From positions 1 to 41,469 of the forward strand of contig CACZLA010000016.1 of the NCBI GenBank assembly GCA_902781895.1: DNA of 41,469 nucleotides, in the 5' to 3' direction. Positions 1 through 8,091 of this stretch are shown in pieces. Each line of letters opens with the position of its first letter. Position 1 is the first letter of the stretch. Position numbers and translations under genes: made by a program. This DNA comes from an uncultured Lachnospiraceae bacterium (GTDB taxonomy: Bacteria > Bacillota > Clostridia > Lachnospirales > Lachnospiraceae). The notes beneath the pieces are model-generated. The model made no database searches. It worked only from the letters and a program-made list of their open reading frames with translations, and was not told the origin of the DNA.

Positions 1-2
1 TT

Positions 3-1100
3 GTACCTGCAGATATGGACGGGATGGACTCCGTTTTTGAAAAAAAACAGATAAGAACCCTTAGTGATCCATCAGATCCGGATAAAACCCGTAGAGACAA
101 CGAGAGCTTATATATTAATTATGAATATGACGAGGCTGAGATAAAGAGACTTCTTCCTGAAAGGAAACAAAACTCCAACAAGGGAACCTATGGGAAGGTG
201 CTTATTATAGCAGGCTCGAAGGACATATACGGAGCTGTCTATATGGCGGCAGAGGCGGCCTACAGGACAGGGGCGGGACTTGTTAAGGTAGTTACGGATA
301 TCAGAAACAGAGATGTTCTTTGTGACAAGCTTCCGGAAGCCATGATGCTTACCTATGATAGTGAGAAACTAAAATTTTCTCTTAGAAAGAGTAGCTTAGT
401 TTCTAAAGAGGGATTCTTCAATGATTACAGAGCTGCGATAAAATGGGCTGATGTTATACTGGCTGGTCCCGGACTTGGAACGGGTATAGTTTCGAAGGAT
501 CTCCTCAGAATTCTGGCAGAATCTCTTTCGGATGGACAAAAGCTGATACTTGATGCGGATGCTCTGAATATCATATCAAGTGGAAAACCATCGGACTGGT
601 TTAAAAGATTTTCTTCCGGTATCGGTGACGGAGATATAGTTATCACGCCTCATATGATGGAGATGGCACGTCTGGTTAAGGCTAATTATAATGAGGCAGT
701 ATATGACTTTATGATGAAGGGTCTCGGACTTGAGTCTGATATAGCTTTCATAAAGGCTTACGGGAAACATCAGGCATACAGTCTTTCAAATTCATATGGA
801 ATCATAACGGTTCTTAAGGACGCAAGAACACTTATCACATGTCCCGGTCGGATGGCGGTATATATAAATACTACAGGGAACTCGGGAATGTCAAAGGGTG
901 GCTCCGGAGATGTTCTGGCCGGAATGATCGCAGGAATTCTGGCACAGAGTAAGGTATCAAATGCATCTGTCATGGACAGTGTTTCAGCTGCAGTGCATCT
1001 CCATGGAAGAGCCGGAGATATAGCGAAGGAAAAGCAGGGCGAACGTTCAATGATGGCAAGGGATATAATCGATGCAATCCCTGATGCTTTTAAAATATGA
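3..1100 (+). CDS. nnrD: ADP/ATP-dependent NAD(P)H-hydrate dehydratase, C-terminal part (5' truncated by window)
   Basis: The enzyme dehydrates the S-form of damaged hydrated NAD(P)H using ADP or ATP, a cytosolic metabolite-repair step. The ribokinase-like YjeF C-terminal domain is visible: KGTYGKVLIIAGS near the start of the domain, DVILAGPGLGTG, LILDADALN, VITPHMMEMARL and the active-site stretch NTTGNSGMSKGGSGDVLAG. The frame is open to the first base of the window. The first ATG, at 15, lacks a ribosome binding site and sits in a linker-like segment, so the gene probably begins upstream and may be a fused NnrE (epimerase)-NnrD protein, as is common in bacteria. The fusion is inference, because the epimerase half is outside the window. 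Alanine racemase follows 47 bases downstream, a common pairing in Firmicutes. Confidence 0.9.
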   Translation, partial: VPADMDGMDSVFEKKQIRTLSDPSDPDKTRRDNESLYINYEYDEAEIKRLLPERKQNSNKGTYGKVLIIAGSKDIYGAVYMAAEAAYRTGAGLVKVVTDIRNRDVLCDKLPEAMMLTYDSEKLKFSLRKSSLVSKEGFFNDYRAAIKWADVILAGPGLGTGIVSKDLLRILAESLSDGQKLILDADALNIISSGKPSDWFKRFSSGIGDGDIVITPHMMEMARLVKANYNEAVYDFMMKGLGLESDIAFIKAYGKHQAYSLSNSYGIITVLKDARTLITCPGRMAVYINTTGNSGMSKGGSGDVLAGMIAGILAQSKVSNASVMDSVSAAVHLHGRAGDIAKEKQGERSMMARDIIDAIPDAFKI

Positions 1101-1147
1101 TTCCTGAAGCTTTAAAAATATGACAATATGATCAGTGAGATAAAACA

Positions 1148-2347
1148 ATGGGTGAATACAGAAGAATCCAGGCAGATATAGATCTGGATGCAATCAGATA
1201 TAACATTAAAACAGTTCAGGCACTTAATCCTGCGGACAGGAAGACACTTCTTGTCATAAAGGCGGATGCATATGGTCATGGTGCAGTAACTCTTGCAAGA
1301 GAGCTTTCAGACCTTGCGGACTATTTTGCAACTGCTACTATGGATGAGGCGGTTGAGTTAAGAAGGTCGGGAGTAACCCTTCCGATACTTATCCTGGGAT
1401 ATACTGATCCCTCCGAATATAAGACGGGAATAGAGAATGATATAACTCTGGCGATATATGATGCAGAGAGGGCCGGAGTGTTATCTGATACGGCACTTCA
1501 GATGAATAAAAAGGCAAAGGTTCATATCAAGGTGGACAGCGGAATGAGCCGTATAGGATTCCAGTGTACTGAGAAAGATGTAGAGGAGGCTGAAAAGCTG
1601 CTTGGCTACGAAGGGCTTGATGTTGAAGGCATCTTCACACATTATGCAAAGGCTGATTATGAGAATAAGTCGGATGCTATGACGCAATATGAAAAGTTCT
1701 CATGGTTTGTTAAGGAGATGGAAAAAAGAGGTGCTGATTTTAAGATCAGGCATATAGATAATAGTGCCGGAGCTATGGAGATACATTCGGATGGCTTTGA
1801 CATGATGAGGCTTGGTATAGTAATATATGGCCTCTATCCATCTGAGGAGATAGATAAGAATGTCGTATTAAAACCTGCCATGACACTAAAGGCCAGCGTG
1901 GTTCATGTGAAAGAGCTTGAAGCTGGAAGAGGTGTAGGTTATGGCTGGACCTATGTTACAAATAAACCAACTAAGGTTGCCACTGTTTCAGTTGGTTATG
2001 CTGATGGTTATCCAAGAGCGTTATCAAACTGCGGAAGAGTCCTGATTCACGGACAATATGCGCCAATAATCGGACGAGTATGTATGGATCAGATAATGGT
2101 GGATGTAACTGATATTCAAAGTGGTTCAAATAATAAAGCCCTGGACGATAGAACTGAAGTGGTTTGTGTAGGTGACGAGGTTGTCCTTTTTGGAACTCAG
2201 GGTGAGAATCACATTTCCATAGAAGAGGTGGCAGAACCGGCCAACAGCTTTAATTATGAGATGGCATGCCATATATCAAGGCGTGTGCCGAGGATTTACT
2301 ATAAAGATGGGCAGCAAGTCTGGGAGGTGAATTACTTACATGAGTGA
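1148..2347 (+). CDS. alr: Alanine racemase
   Basis: PLP-dependent interconversion of L- and D-alanine, supplying D-Ala for peptidoglycan. The 399-residue length is slightly above the usual 370-390. The PLP lysine lies in VIKADAYGHG (K38). The second catalytic base is the tyrosine in GVGYGWTY (Y265), matching the numbering of the Geobacillus enzyme. VSVGYADGYPR and GRVCMDQIMVDVT are further family signatures. The ATG at 1148 starts the conserved N-terminus (residues 8-14 begin the first barrel strand); upstream there is only a weak purine-rich site. The stop overlaps the start of the next gene by 8 bases, which suggests co-translation with the membrane-protein pair downstream. Confidence 0.96.
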   Translation: MGEYRRIQADIDLDAIRYNIKTVQALNPADRKTLLVIKADAYGHGAVTLARELSDLADYFATATMDEAVELRRSGVTLPILILGYTDPSEYKTGIENDITLAIYDAERAGVLSDTALQMNKKAKVHIKVDSGMSRIGFQCTEKDVEEAEKLLGYEGLDVEGIFTHYAKADYENKSDAMTQYEKFSWFVKEMEKRGADFKIRHIDNSAGAMEIHSDGFDMMRLGIVIYGLYPSEEIDKNVVLKPAMTLKASVVHVKELEAGRGVGYGWTYVTNKPTKVATVSVGYADGYPRALSNCGRVLIHGQYAPIIGRVCMDQIMVDVTDIQSGSNNKALDDRTEVVCVGDEVVLFGTQGENHISIEEVAEPANSFNYEMACHISRRVPRIYYKDGQQVWEVNYLHE

Positions 2348-3341
2348 GAAAGCTAAGTCAGAAACCTGTTTTTTTCTTGGAGGAATACTTATGTTATTTA
2401 TAAGTGTCCTTACATTTGCAGGATATCATGATTATATGCTTCATGGTAAGCCGTTGAATATAAATAAGCTTCTTTATGAGAAGAAGTATGATATGGATAG
2501 CAAAGACATAATGAATCAGTTTGCATCCATTACTCTGAATTCATGTCTTGGTTCATTTGCAACCGAAAAACACACGTTTTATTTTATACCGACCGGAGAA
2601 TCGACATATTATCTGACGCTTTTGGATGATAATTCGATAATGGCTGTTAAGGTAAAAAACCAAAAGGATGTTGATACACTTGAAAAAATGACAAGTGAAA
2701 CGTACGCATCAAGTAAGTTTTATTCGAAAGAGACAATAACACTTGAGGGAAGAATAGAAACAATTACAAGTGGTGAGATTCAGAAGTATTATGATGAAGC
2801 ACTTGTGAAGCTTGGTGTGAAGGATGAAAAGGGCAGCAAAACTGATAATGGTATTAAAATGAGATATATATGTCTTAATGCGACTGAAAACAGAGGTTCG
2901 CTATGGACACTAACCATTGTGACACTGGTGATCGGAGTTGGCTGTACTTTTGGAGATATTATTGTTTCCTCGGTTAAAAGAAAAAAGAAACAGAAGGTGA
3001 TGCAAAAACAGGAGGCGCAGTTCAGACATCAAAGTGAAGCACAGAAAAGTACTGCATTCTGGCCTGCTCCGAAAACAAGCGAAGTCGACAGCTCTTCAAG
3101 TGAATCGCCCGGAGGCTCACAGGGGATTTCGACACAGAGTTCTTCCGATGGCAATGATTATAATCAGGAATATGTCCAGTTTGACGAACTTGAGATGTTT
3201 ATGTCAGACGGAGAATTTCTGGGGGAGAATACAGCACTAGATCCCAACAGGGAAGAGGAACCGAAGTTTAATGAGCCAGATAGACACGAGAGGACAAGTG
3301 ATAACAAAATATCTATCTCCGGAAGGAATATTGTCAGATGA
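2340..3341 (+). CDS. Membrane protein of unknown function, paralogue A of a tandem pair
   Basis: I do not recognise a functional family. The 333-residue protein has a short cytoplasmic N-terminus, a first membrane helix at about residues 10-29, a probable extracytoplasmic domain (about 35-186), a second helix (about 188-210), a run of basic residues (KRKKKQK) and a roughly 115-residue Ser/Gln/Glu-rich cytoplasmic tail that looks disordered. The positive-inside rule supports both termini being inside. The extracytoplasmic domain shares LLDDNS, AVKV, YY...AL..LG and GI..RY.C with the next gene, so the two arose by duplication. It overlaps alr by 8 bases and paralogue B by 4 (ATGA). A role in the envelope is an inference from alr next door, nothing more. 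Confidence 0.8.
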   Translation: MSEKAKSETCFFLGGILMLFISVLTFAGYHDYMLHGKPLNINKLLYEKKYDMDSKDIMNQFASITLNSCLGSFATEKHTFYFIPTGESTYYLTLLDDNSIMAVKVKNQKDVDTLEKMTSETYASSKFYSKETITLEGRIETITSGEIQKYYDEALVKLGVKDEKGSKTDNGIKMRYICLNATENRGSLWTLTIVTLVIGVGCTFGDIIVSSVKRKKKQKVMQKQEAQFRHQSEAQKSTAFWPAPKTSEVDSSSSESPGGSQGISTQSSSDGNDYNQEYVQFDELEMFMSDGEFLGENTALDPNREEEPKFNEPDRHERTSDNKISISGRNIVR

Positions 3342-4129
3342 GTATAATTGGTGATTATAATAATGACGGAATTATTAAGGGATTTAGCAATGAGACAAAT
3401 CATAGGTCCTATGTAAAAAAAGCATCAATTGTACTAGCAATCATTCTTTTGATTGTTTCAGTGGTGTTGTTTGCGTTGAATTATAGATTTTTATTGACTA
3501 AAACACCAATAAGCATTAATGAAATGCTTTATGATAGCAATTATACTATTTCAGATAATGAATTGTTATCACAACCGTATGAGTCTTTGATTGTTGATTC
3601 ATCATTTGGGGCTTATGAAAAGGAAGAGGATTCTATAGATTTTTCTGTAGCCGTTACTTATACATATTATGTAGCGATGTTGGATGATAATTCAGTAATA
3701 GCTGTAAAGGTGCCGGGGAATAAAGTACAGTTTCTTGAAGCGGTGTCTAATGATACTTTAGAATCAGATGTGCTTCGTTCAGACTATACTGTAAAACTAA
3801 AAGGGAGAATGGTAGAATTAACCAATAATGATGATTTGCAATACTATAAAAATGCATTAACTGATCTAGGTATTCTTGATGAAAATGGTAATAATAAGAA
3901 TGGTGGAATAAATGTTAGGTACTTGTGTTTTGATTCTACTGTAAGCAAAAAATTATGGATTTTTGTTATTGGTGCATTCGTACTTGGATCTTTTATACTT
4001 TTAGATACAATTGTGATAATTCCCGCTCGTGATAAAAGAGAAAAAGAAAAAATGGAAAAAATAAGATTGGAAGAAGATAATACAATTATATTTGATGATG
4101 ATGAACGTGTAATAAATAATAGAAAATAA
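3338..4129 (+). CDS. Membrane protein of unknown function, paralogue B of a tandem pair
   Basis: This 263-residue protein repeats the architecture of its upstream neighbour: helix one at about residues 29-48, an extracytoplasmic domain with AMLDDNSVIAVKV, YYKNALTDLGI and GGINVRYLC, helix two at about 211-233, then a short charged tail (REKEKMEKIRLEEDN). It lacks the long Ser/Gln tail of paralogue A. Codon use is visibly more AT-rich than in flanking genes (many AAT, GAT, TTA and AAA codons), which may mean transfer or relaxed constraint. The start is an ATGA overlap with the previous stop. Homology between the two is seen directly; their function is unknown. Confidence 0.78.
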   Translation: MSIIGDYNNDGIIKGFSNETNHRSYVKKASIVLAIILLIVSVVLFALNYRFLLTKTPISINEMLYDSNYTISDNELLSQPYESLIVDSSFGAYEKEEDSIDFSVAVTYTYYVAMLDDNSVIAVKVPGNKVQFLEAVSNDTLESDVLRSDYTVKLKGRMVELTNNDDLQYYKNALTDLGILDENGNNKNGGINVRYLCFDSTVSKKLWIFVIGAFVLGSFILLDTIVIIPARDKREKEKMEKIRLEEDNTIIFDDDERVINNRK

Positions 4130-4138
4130 TGGAGAAAT

Positions 4139-4942
4139 ATGTTTAAAAAGAAAGACGAAGAACGGGTAGAGGAGGAAATCCTCTCCATGGTAGAGGAAGG
4201 TCATGAACAGGGCTTTATCCAGGAGGATGAGGCGGAGATGATCTCGAATATACTGGATCTTGATGATAAGATAGTCAGGGATATCATGACCAGCAGAAAT
4301 AAAATATTTGCGGTAGCGAAGACGGACGTTCTGTCGGATATCATTGAAGGATGCCTGGAAAGTGGTTATTCCAGATATCCGGTTTATGGTGAGGATATTG
4401 ATAATATCATCGGTGTTCTTCACCTGAAGGATATGACGAAAATGTATCTTTCAAATGCAGAAGAAAGAGTTGAAAATATCATGGAAGAGGCTATGTATAT
4501 CCATCCTACCTATGACATTTCCAAGCTTCTTAAAAAGATGCAGAGAGAGAAAATGCATATGGCAGTTGTTCTGGATGAGTATGGTCAGACAGATGGTATA
4601 GTTACTCTTGAAGATATCATCGAAGAGATAGTCGGAAATATCTGGGATGAACATGATCAGGAAACCGACGAGGTTCGTGCGGCTTATGGCGATGGTTATG
4701 TAGTTGATGGTATGATAAAGCTGCATGACCTGGAGGATCAGATAGATGATCTGGAATTTCCGGATACTGATATAGAGACACTTAACGGTTTTCTTTTATA
4801 TATGCTGGGAGGCTTCCCGAAGGATGAAGGAAATATCAAGATAGACTATGGAGGATATTCCTTTGAAACACTTGAGATAGAAGATAAGCTGATTAAGTCG
4901 GTAAAGATAACAAAGCTACCTGAAGCAGATTCTTCGGATTAA
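4139..4942 (+). CDS. CorC/HlyC-type tandem CBS domain protein
   Basis: This is a 267-residue soluble protein with two CBS domains and a C-terminal CorC/HlyC transporter-associated domain. CBS1 begins at DIMTSRNKIFAV; CBS2 contains MAVVLDEYGQTDGIVTLEDI, followed by EEIVGNIWDEHD, typical of this family. The C-terminal domain (about 175-262) includes FPDTDIETLNGFLLYMLGG. CBS pairs usually bind adenine nucleotides, and full-length relatives carry an N-terminal DUF21 membrane domain linked to divalent-cation efflux. No membrane segment is present here, so it resembles the short CorC form of proteobacteria. A GGAG precedes the ATG at 4139. The old name 'hemolysin' should not be read as a function. 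Confidence 0.88.
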   Translation: MFKKKDEERVEEEILSMVEEGHEQGFIQEDEAEMISNILDLDDKIVRDIMTSRNKIFAVAKTDVLSDIIEGCLESGYSRYPVYGEDIDNIIGVLHLKDMTKMYLSNAEERVENIMEEAMYIHPTYDISKLLKKMQREKMHMAVVLDEYGQTDGIVTLEDIIEEIVGNIWDEHDQETDEVRAAYGDGYVVDGMIKLHDLEDQIDDLEFPDTDIETLNGFLLYMLGGFPKDEGNIKIDYGGYSFETLEIEDKLIKSVKITKLPEADSSD

Positions 4943-4970
4943 TGTCATTCTGTGCGAAGCGAAGAATCTT
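4927..4970 (+). repeat. Palindromic intergenic motif overlapping the end of the CorC-like gene
   Basis: The arm AGATTCTTCG (4927-4936) pairs perfectly with CGAAGAATCT (4960-4969) across a 23-base loop. The sequence TCATTCTGTGCGAAGCGAAG (4945-4964) within it resembles a short motif (TCATTCTGAGCGAAGCGAAG...) that I recall as recurring between genes in many unrelated bacteria. No T-run follows, so it is not a classical terminator. The left arm lies inside the last codons of the CDS. Confidence 0.5.
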
Positions 4971-4999
4971 AATAAAACATAGAAAGAAGAGGAAAAATC

Positions 5000-5725
5000 A
5001 TGTCAGGACATTCAAAATTTGCGAATATCAGAGCTAAGAAAGAAAAGAACGATGCAGCGAAGGGAAAAGCATTTACAGTTATAGGCCGTGAGATTGCGGT
5101 TGCAGTTAAGGAAGGCGGTACGAATCCTGAGAACAATGCAAGACTTCGTGATGTTATTGCAAAGGCAAAGGCAAACAATATGCCGAATGATACTATCGAG
5201 AGAGGTATCAAGAAGGCTGCCGGAGACCTTGAAAATGTAAACTATTCATATAACACATATGAGGGTTATGGCCCGGGGGGAATCGCCATCATCGTAAAGT
5301 GCCTTACAGATAACAATAACAGAACAGCTGGAAATGTAAGAAGTGCATTTACAAAGGGTGGAGGAAGCATCGGAGTTTCAGGCTGTGTATCATATATGTT
5401 TGATGAGAAGGGACAGATCATTCTGGATAAAGAAGAAGTAGAAATGGATGCGGATGATCTGATGATGATCGCACTTGATGCAGGTGCTGAGGACTTTTCA
5501 GAAGAAGAGGATTCGTTTGAGATAATTACTTCTCCTGCAGATTTTTCTGCAGTAAGAGATGCACTTGATAAAGAAGGTATAAAGATGGCATCTGCTGAGG
5601 TGACAATGATTCCTCAGAATTATGTAGAGGTAGCTGATGAGGAAATACAGAAGAACCTGGACAGAATCCTTGACCTTCTGGACGCAGACGATGATGTCCA
5701 GGATGTGTATACAAACGTGGGATAG
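5000..5725 (+). CDS. YebC/PmpR-family protein (TACO1-like)
   Basis: A 241-residue member of the YebC/PmpR family, opening with MSGHSKFANIRAKKEKND, the near-invariant N-terminus. The typical length of about 240 and the segments NARLRDVIAKAKANNMP, YEGYGPGG and NRTAGNVRSAFTKGGG all fit. Members are described as transcriptional regulators and, more recently for YebC-type proteins, as ribosome-associated factors helping translation of proline-rich stretches. Which role applies here cannot be told from sequence. The AGAGG at about 4990-4994 is a plausible ribosome binding site. It stands between the CorC-like gene and the cytidylate kinase-like gene, with no Holliday-junction ruv genes beside it. 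Confidence 0.93.
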   Translation: MSGHSKFANIRAKKEKNDAAKGKAFTVIGREIAVAVKEGGTNPENNARLRDVIAKAKANNMPNDTIERGIKKAAGDLENVNYSYNTYEGYGPGGIAIIVKCLTDNNNRTAGNVRSAFTKGGGSIGVSGCVSYMFDEKGQIILDKEEVEMDADDLMMIALDAGAEDFSEEEDSFEIITSPADFSAVRDALDKEGIKMASAEVTMIPQNYVEVADEEIQKNLDRILDLLDADDDVQDVYTNVG

Positions 5726-5779
5726 CAGATTACTTGCAAATATAGGTTATTAATATTTATGAAAAACCGGGAGGGGCGT

Positions 5780-6427
5780 ATGGAAAAATTCGTTGTTACA
5801 ATAGCCAGAGAGTATTGCTCAGGCGGTCAGAAAATCGGAACAAGACTCGCTGAAGAACTGGGCGTTAACTGTTATAACAGTGAAATGTTCAGACTTGTAT
5901 CGAAGAATGAAAATATGCAGGATGATCATGTTGCGCATGATGACAGGATTAAAGATACACTACTGTTTGATGTGGCAAAAGAGATATATTCCGAGCCGCT
6001 TCCGACACCGCATATTGATGATGTTCTCACTACAAAGATCGCAGATGATGATATGATATATATCAAAAATATCTATGATTATCAGTCTGAAATAATTGCT
6101 GAGCTTGCTAACAGAGAATCATGTATCATCATCGGAAGATGCGCGAACTATATACTGAAGGGTAATCCGAATGCCATAAATGTATTTGTTCATGCGCCTA
6201 TCGGATTTAAGATGAAGAGAGCACAGTCCAGACATTATATGCCGGAGGCTGAGCTCAGAAATTATCTTGCAAAGGTTGATGAGAGAAAGGCCGATTATTA
6301 TTTCAAATATACGGGATGTGAGTGGACTGATATAAAGAATTATGATCTTTCACTTAACACCGAAGAACTTGGAATAAGCGGATGTGTTGACCTGATCAAA
6401 AAATTCATTGAGATAAAACTCGGATAA
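5780..6427 (+). CDS. Cytidylate kinase-like family protein
   Basis: A P-loop kinase-fold protein of 215 residues in the cytidylate kinase-like family (PF13189). The N-terminal TIAREYCSGGQKIGTRLAEEL is the family's unusual phosphate-binding region, and CIIIGRCANYIL plus the RK/R-rich lid around RAQSRHYM...KVDERKADYYFKYTG follow. True cytidylate kinase (cmk) has a different P-loop, so CMP kinase activity is not assured; the substrate is unknown. I chose the ATG at 5780 because GGGAGGGG lies just upstream; the in-frame ATG at 5759 has no ribosome binding site and would add seven residues. Confidence 0.85.
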   Translation: MEKFVVTIAREYCSGGQKIGTRLAEELGVNCYNSEMFRLVSKNENMQDDHVAHDDRIKDTLLFDVAKEIYSEPLPTPHIDDVLTTKIADDDMIYIKNIYDYQSEIIAELANRESCIIIGRCANYILKGNPNAINVFVHAPIGFKMKRAQSRHYMPEAELRNYLAKVDERKADYYFKYTGCEWTDIKNYDLSLNTEELGISGCVDLIKKFIEIKLG

Positions 6428-6441
6428 ATAAAGATTATCGC

Positions 6442-6470
6442 TATTCAAAAGATTATATTTTTGTTATAAT
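6442..6470 (+). promoter_or_regulatory. Candidate extended -10 promoter for glgA
   Basis: TGTTATAAT (6462-6470) is an extended -10 with a perfect TATAAT. The -35 position (TATTCA, 6442-6447, 17-base spacer) is weak, as extended -10 promoters often tolerate. It would give a leader of about 60 bases before glgA. Confidence 0.55.
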
Positions 6471-6535
6471 AAAAAAAGATATTTTTGGGGATTAAAAAAC
6501 TGATTTTTTGAATTATATTATGGAGGGTTTGTGGC

Positions 6536-7972
6536 ATGAAAAGAGTGGCTTATATTGCTTCTGAGTGTGTACCGTTTATTAAGACCGGTGGTCTTGCTGA
6601 TGTAGTTGGTACACTTCCCAAGAAGTTCAATCGTAATGAATACGATGTCAGGATCATCATCCCGAACTATATGTGTCTTCCTGAGAAGTACAAGAAGAAT
6701 ATGAAATATATAACACATTTTCATATGGATATCGGATGGAAGCAGCAGTATGTTGGTGTGATGTATATGGAGTATGAGGGTGTTCCCGTATACTTCATTG
6801 ATAATGAGTATTATTTCAATGGATTCAATATTTATGGTGATGTTAAGTGGGATATTGAAAAGTATTGCTACTTCAGTAAGGCAGCACTTTCTATCCTTCC
6901 GAGTATAGGTTTCAGACCTGACATAGTTCATTGCCATGACTGGCAGGCAGGACTTGTACCTGTATATCTGAAGACACTTTTCGCTGATAATCCATTTTAC
7001 CAGGGCATCAAGTCGGTTATGACTATTCATAACCTGCAGTTCCAGGGTAAATGGGATATAAAGACCATACAGGAGTATTCGGGTCTTCCGAGTTATCTGT
7101 TTACACCTGACAAGCTTGAGATGAACAAAGACGCAAGCATGCTTAAGGGTGGTCTTGTTTATGCAGATAAGATAACAACTGTATCAAATACATATGCTCA
7201 TGAGATACAGACTCCTTATTACGGCGAAGGTCTTGACGGACTGCTTCAGGCACGTTGGCAGAGCCTTTGGGGCATAGTAAATGGTATCGATTACGATATT
7301 TTCAATCCTTCAAAGGATGATAAGATAGCTTGCAAATATAACACAAGAACATACAAGAAGGGTAAGGTTAGGAATAAGCTTGCACTTCAGAAGGAACTCG
7401 GACTTCCTGAGGATGAAAATGCTTACCTTATGGGTATCGTTTCACGTCTGACCGATCAGAAGGGTCTTGACCTTATGGATCATATCATGAATGATATCAT
7501 GACAGACGGAACACAGCTGGTTGTTCTCGGAACCGGTGACAGACGTTATGAGGAAATGTTCAAGTATTATCAGGGATTCCATCCTGCTAAGCTTTCTGCA
7601 AATATCTATTTCAGTGATGAGCTGTCACATAAGATTTATGCAGGCTGCGATGCAATACTTGTACCTTCAAGATTTGAACCGTGTGGACTTACACAGCTGA
7701 TGGCTCTTAAGTATGGTTCACTTCCGATCGTTCGTGAGACAGGTGGTCTTAAGGATACGGTTGAACCTTACAACGAGTTTGAAGGAACGGGAACAGGGTT
7801 CAGTTTTGCAAACTATGATTCCAGAGAGCTTCTGAATACCATTAATTATTCAAAGCATGTATTCTTTGATGACAGGGATGCTTGGAATGTAATGGTTAAG
7901 AGAGCTATGGAACAGGATTACAGCTGGGATAAGAGCGCAAGACTCTATGAACAGCTCTATAATGAGATCTAG
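6536..7972 (+). CDS. glgA: Glycogen (starch) synthase, ADP-glucose type
   Basis: GT5 retaining glucosyltransferase that extends alpha-1,4-glucan from ADP-glucose in the cytosol. The substrate-binding KTGGLADVVG begins at K16, and the C-terminal GT-B lobe has GIVSRLTDQKGLDL, SRFEPCGLTQLMALKYGS and RETGGLKDTV. The length of 478 matches the family. An ATGGAGGG about 12 bases before the ATG provides the ribosome binding site. No glgC, glgD or glgP is adjacent; the gene appears to be a single unit behind its own promoter. A storage-glycogen role is inferred from the family. Confidence 0.96.
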   Translation: MKRVAYIASECVPFIKTGGLADVVGTLPKKFNRNEYDVRIIIPNYMCLPEKYKKNMKYITHFHMDIGWKQQYVGVMYMEYEGVPVYFIDNEYYFNGFNIYGDVKWDIEKYCYFSKAALSILPSIGFRPDIVHCHDWQAGLVPVYLKTLFADNPFYQGIKSVMTIHNLQFQGKWDIKTIQEYSGLPSYLFTPDKLEMNKDASMLKGGLVYADKITTVSNTYAHEIQTPYYGEGLDGLLQARWQSLWGIVNGIDYDIFNPSKDDKIACKYNTRTYKKGKVRNKLALQKELGLPEDENAYLMGIVSRLTDQKGLDLMDHIMNDIMTDGTQLVVLGTGDRRYEEMFKYYQGFHPAKLSANIYFSDELSHKIYAGCDAILVPSRFEPCGLTQLMALKYGSLPIVRETGGLKDTVEPYNEFEGTGTGFSFANYDSRELLNTINYSKHVFFDDRDAWNVMVKRAMEQDYSWDKSARLYEQLYNEI

Positions 7973-8019
7973 GACGTATCAAAAGAGTGTATTCTTAAAA
8001 CATAGAATTTAAATTAATT

Positions 8020-8058
8020 GGGGACAGTTAAGCAATGAATATTTGTAAGGCTGTCCCC
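8020..8058 (+). repeat. GGGGACAG/CTGTCCCC inverted repeat upstream of rqcH
   Basis: GGGGACAG (8020-8027) and CTGTCCCC (8051-8058) form a perfect 8-bp stem around a 23-base loop, extendable by two G-U pairs. No T-run follows. Similar TGGGGACAG ends are known on REP-like elements mobilised by Y1 (RAYT) transposases, but no transposase is here. It also overlaps a candidate promoter (TTGTAA 8043-8048, 17 bases, TATATT 8066-8071), so an operator role is possible. Confidence 0.5.
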
Positions 8059-8071
8059 TGATGTATATATT
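8043..8071 (+). promoter_or_regulatory. Candidate sigma-A promoter for rqcH
   Basis: TTGTAA (8043-8048) and TATATT (8066-8071) are separated by exactly 17 bases, matching the consensus at 4/6 and 5/6 positions. Transcription would start near 8078, leaving a very short leader that still contains the GAGGA ribosome binding site. The right arm of the GGGGACAG palindrome lies in the spacer. Confidence 0.4.
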
Positions 8072-8091
8072 AAGGAAACAGAGGAAACAAA

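Noticed and set aside
4139-4942. Reading the CBS protein as a hemolysin toxin
   Set aside because: The CorC/HlyC name is historical; the domains are CBS plus a transporter-associated domain, with no toxin features.
6518-7030. Minus-strand open frame of 170 codons opposite glgA
   Set aside because: Shadow of a conserved glycogen synthase N-terminal half; no ribosome binding site or domain.
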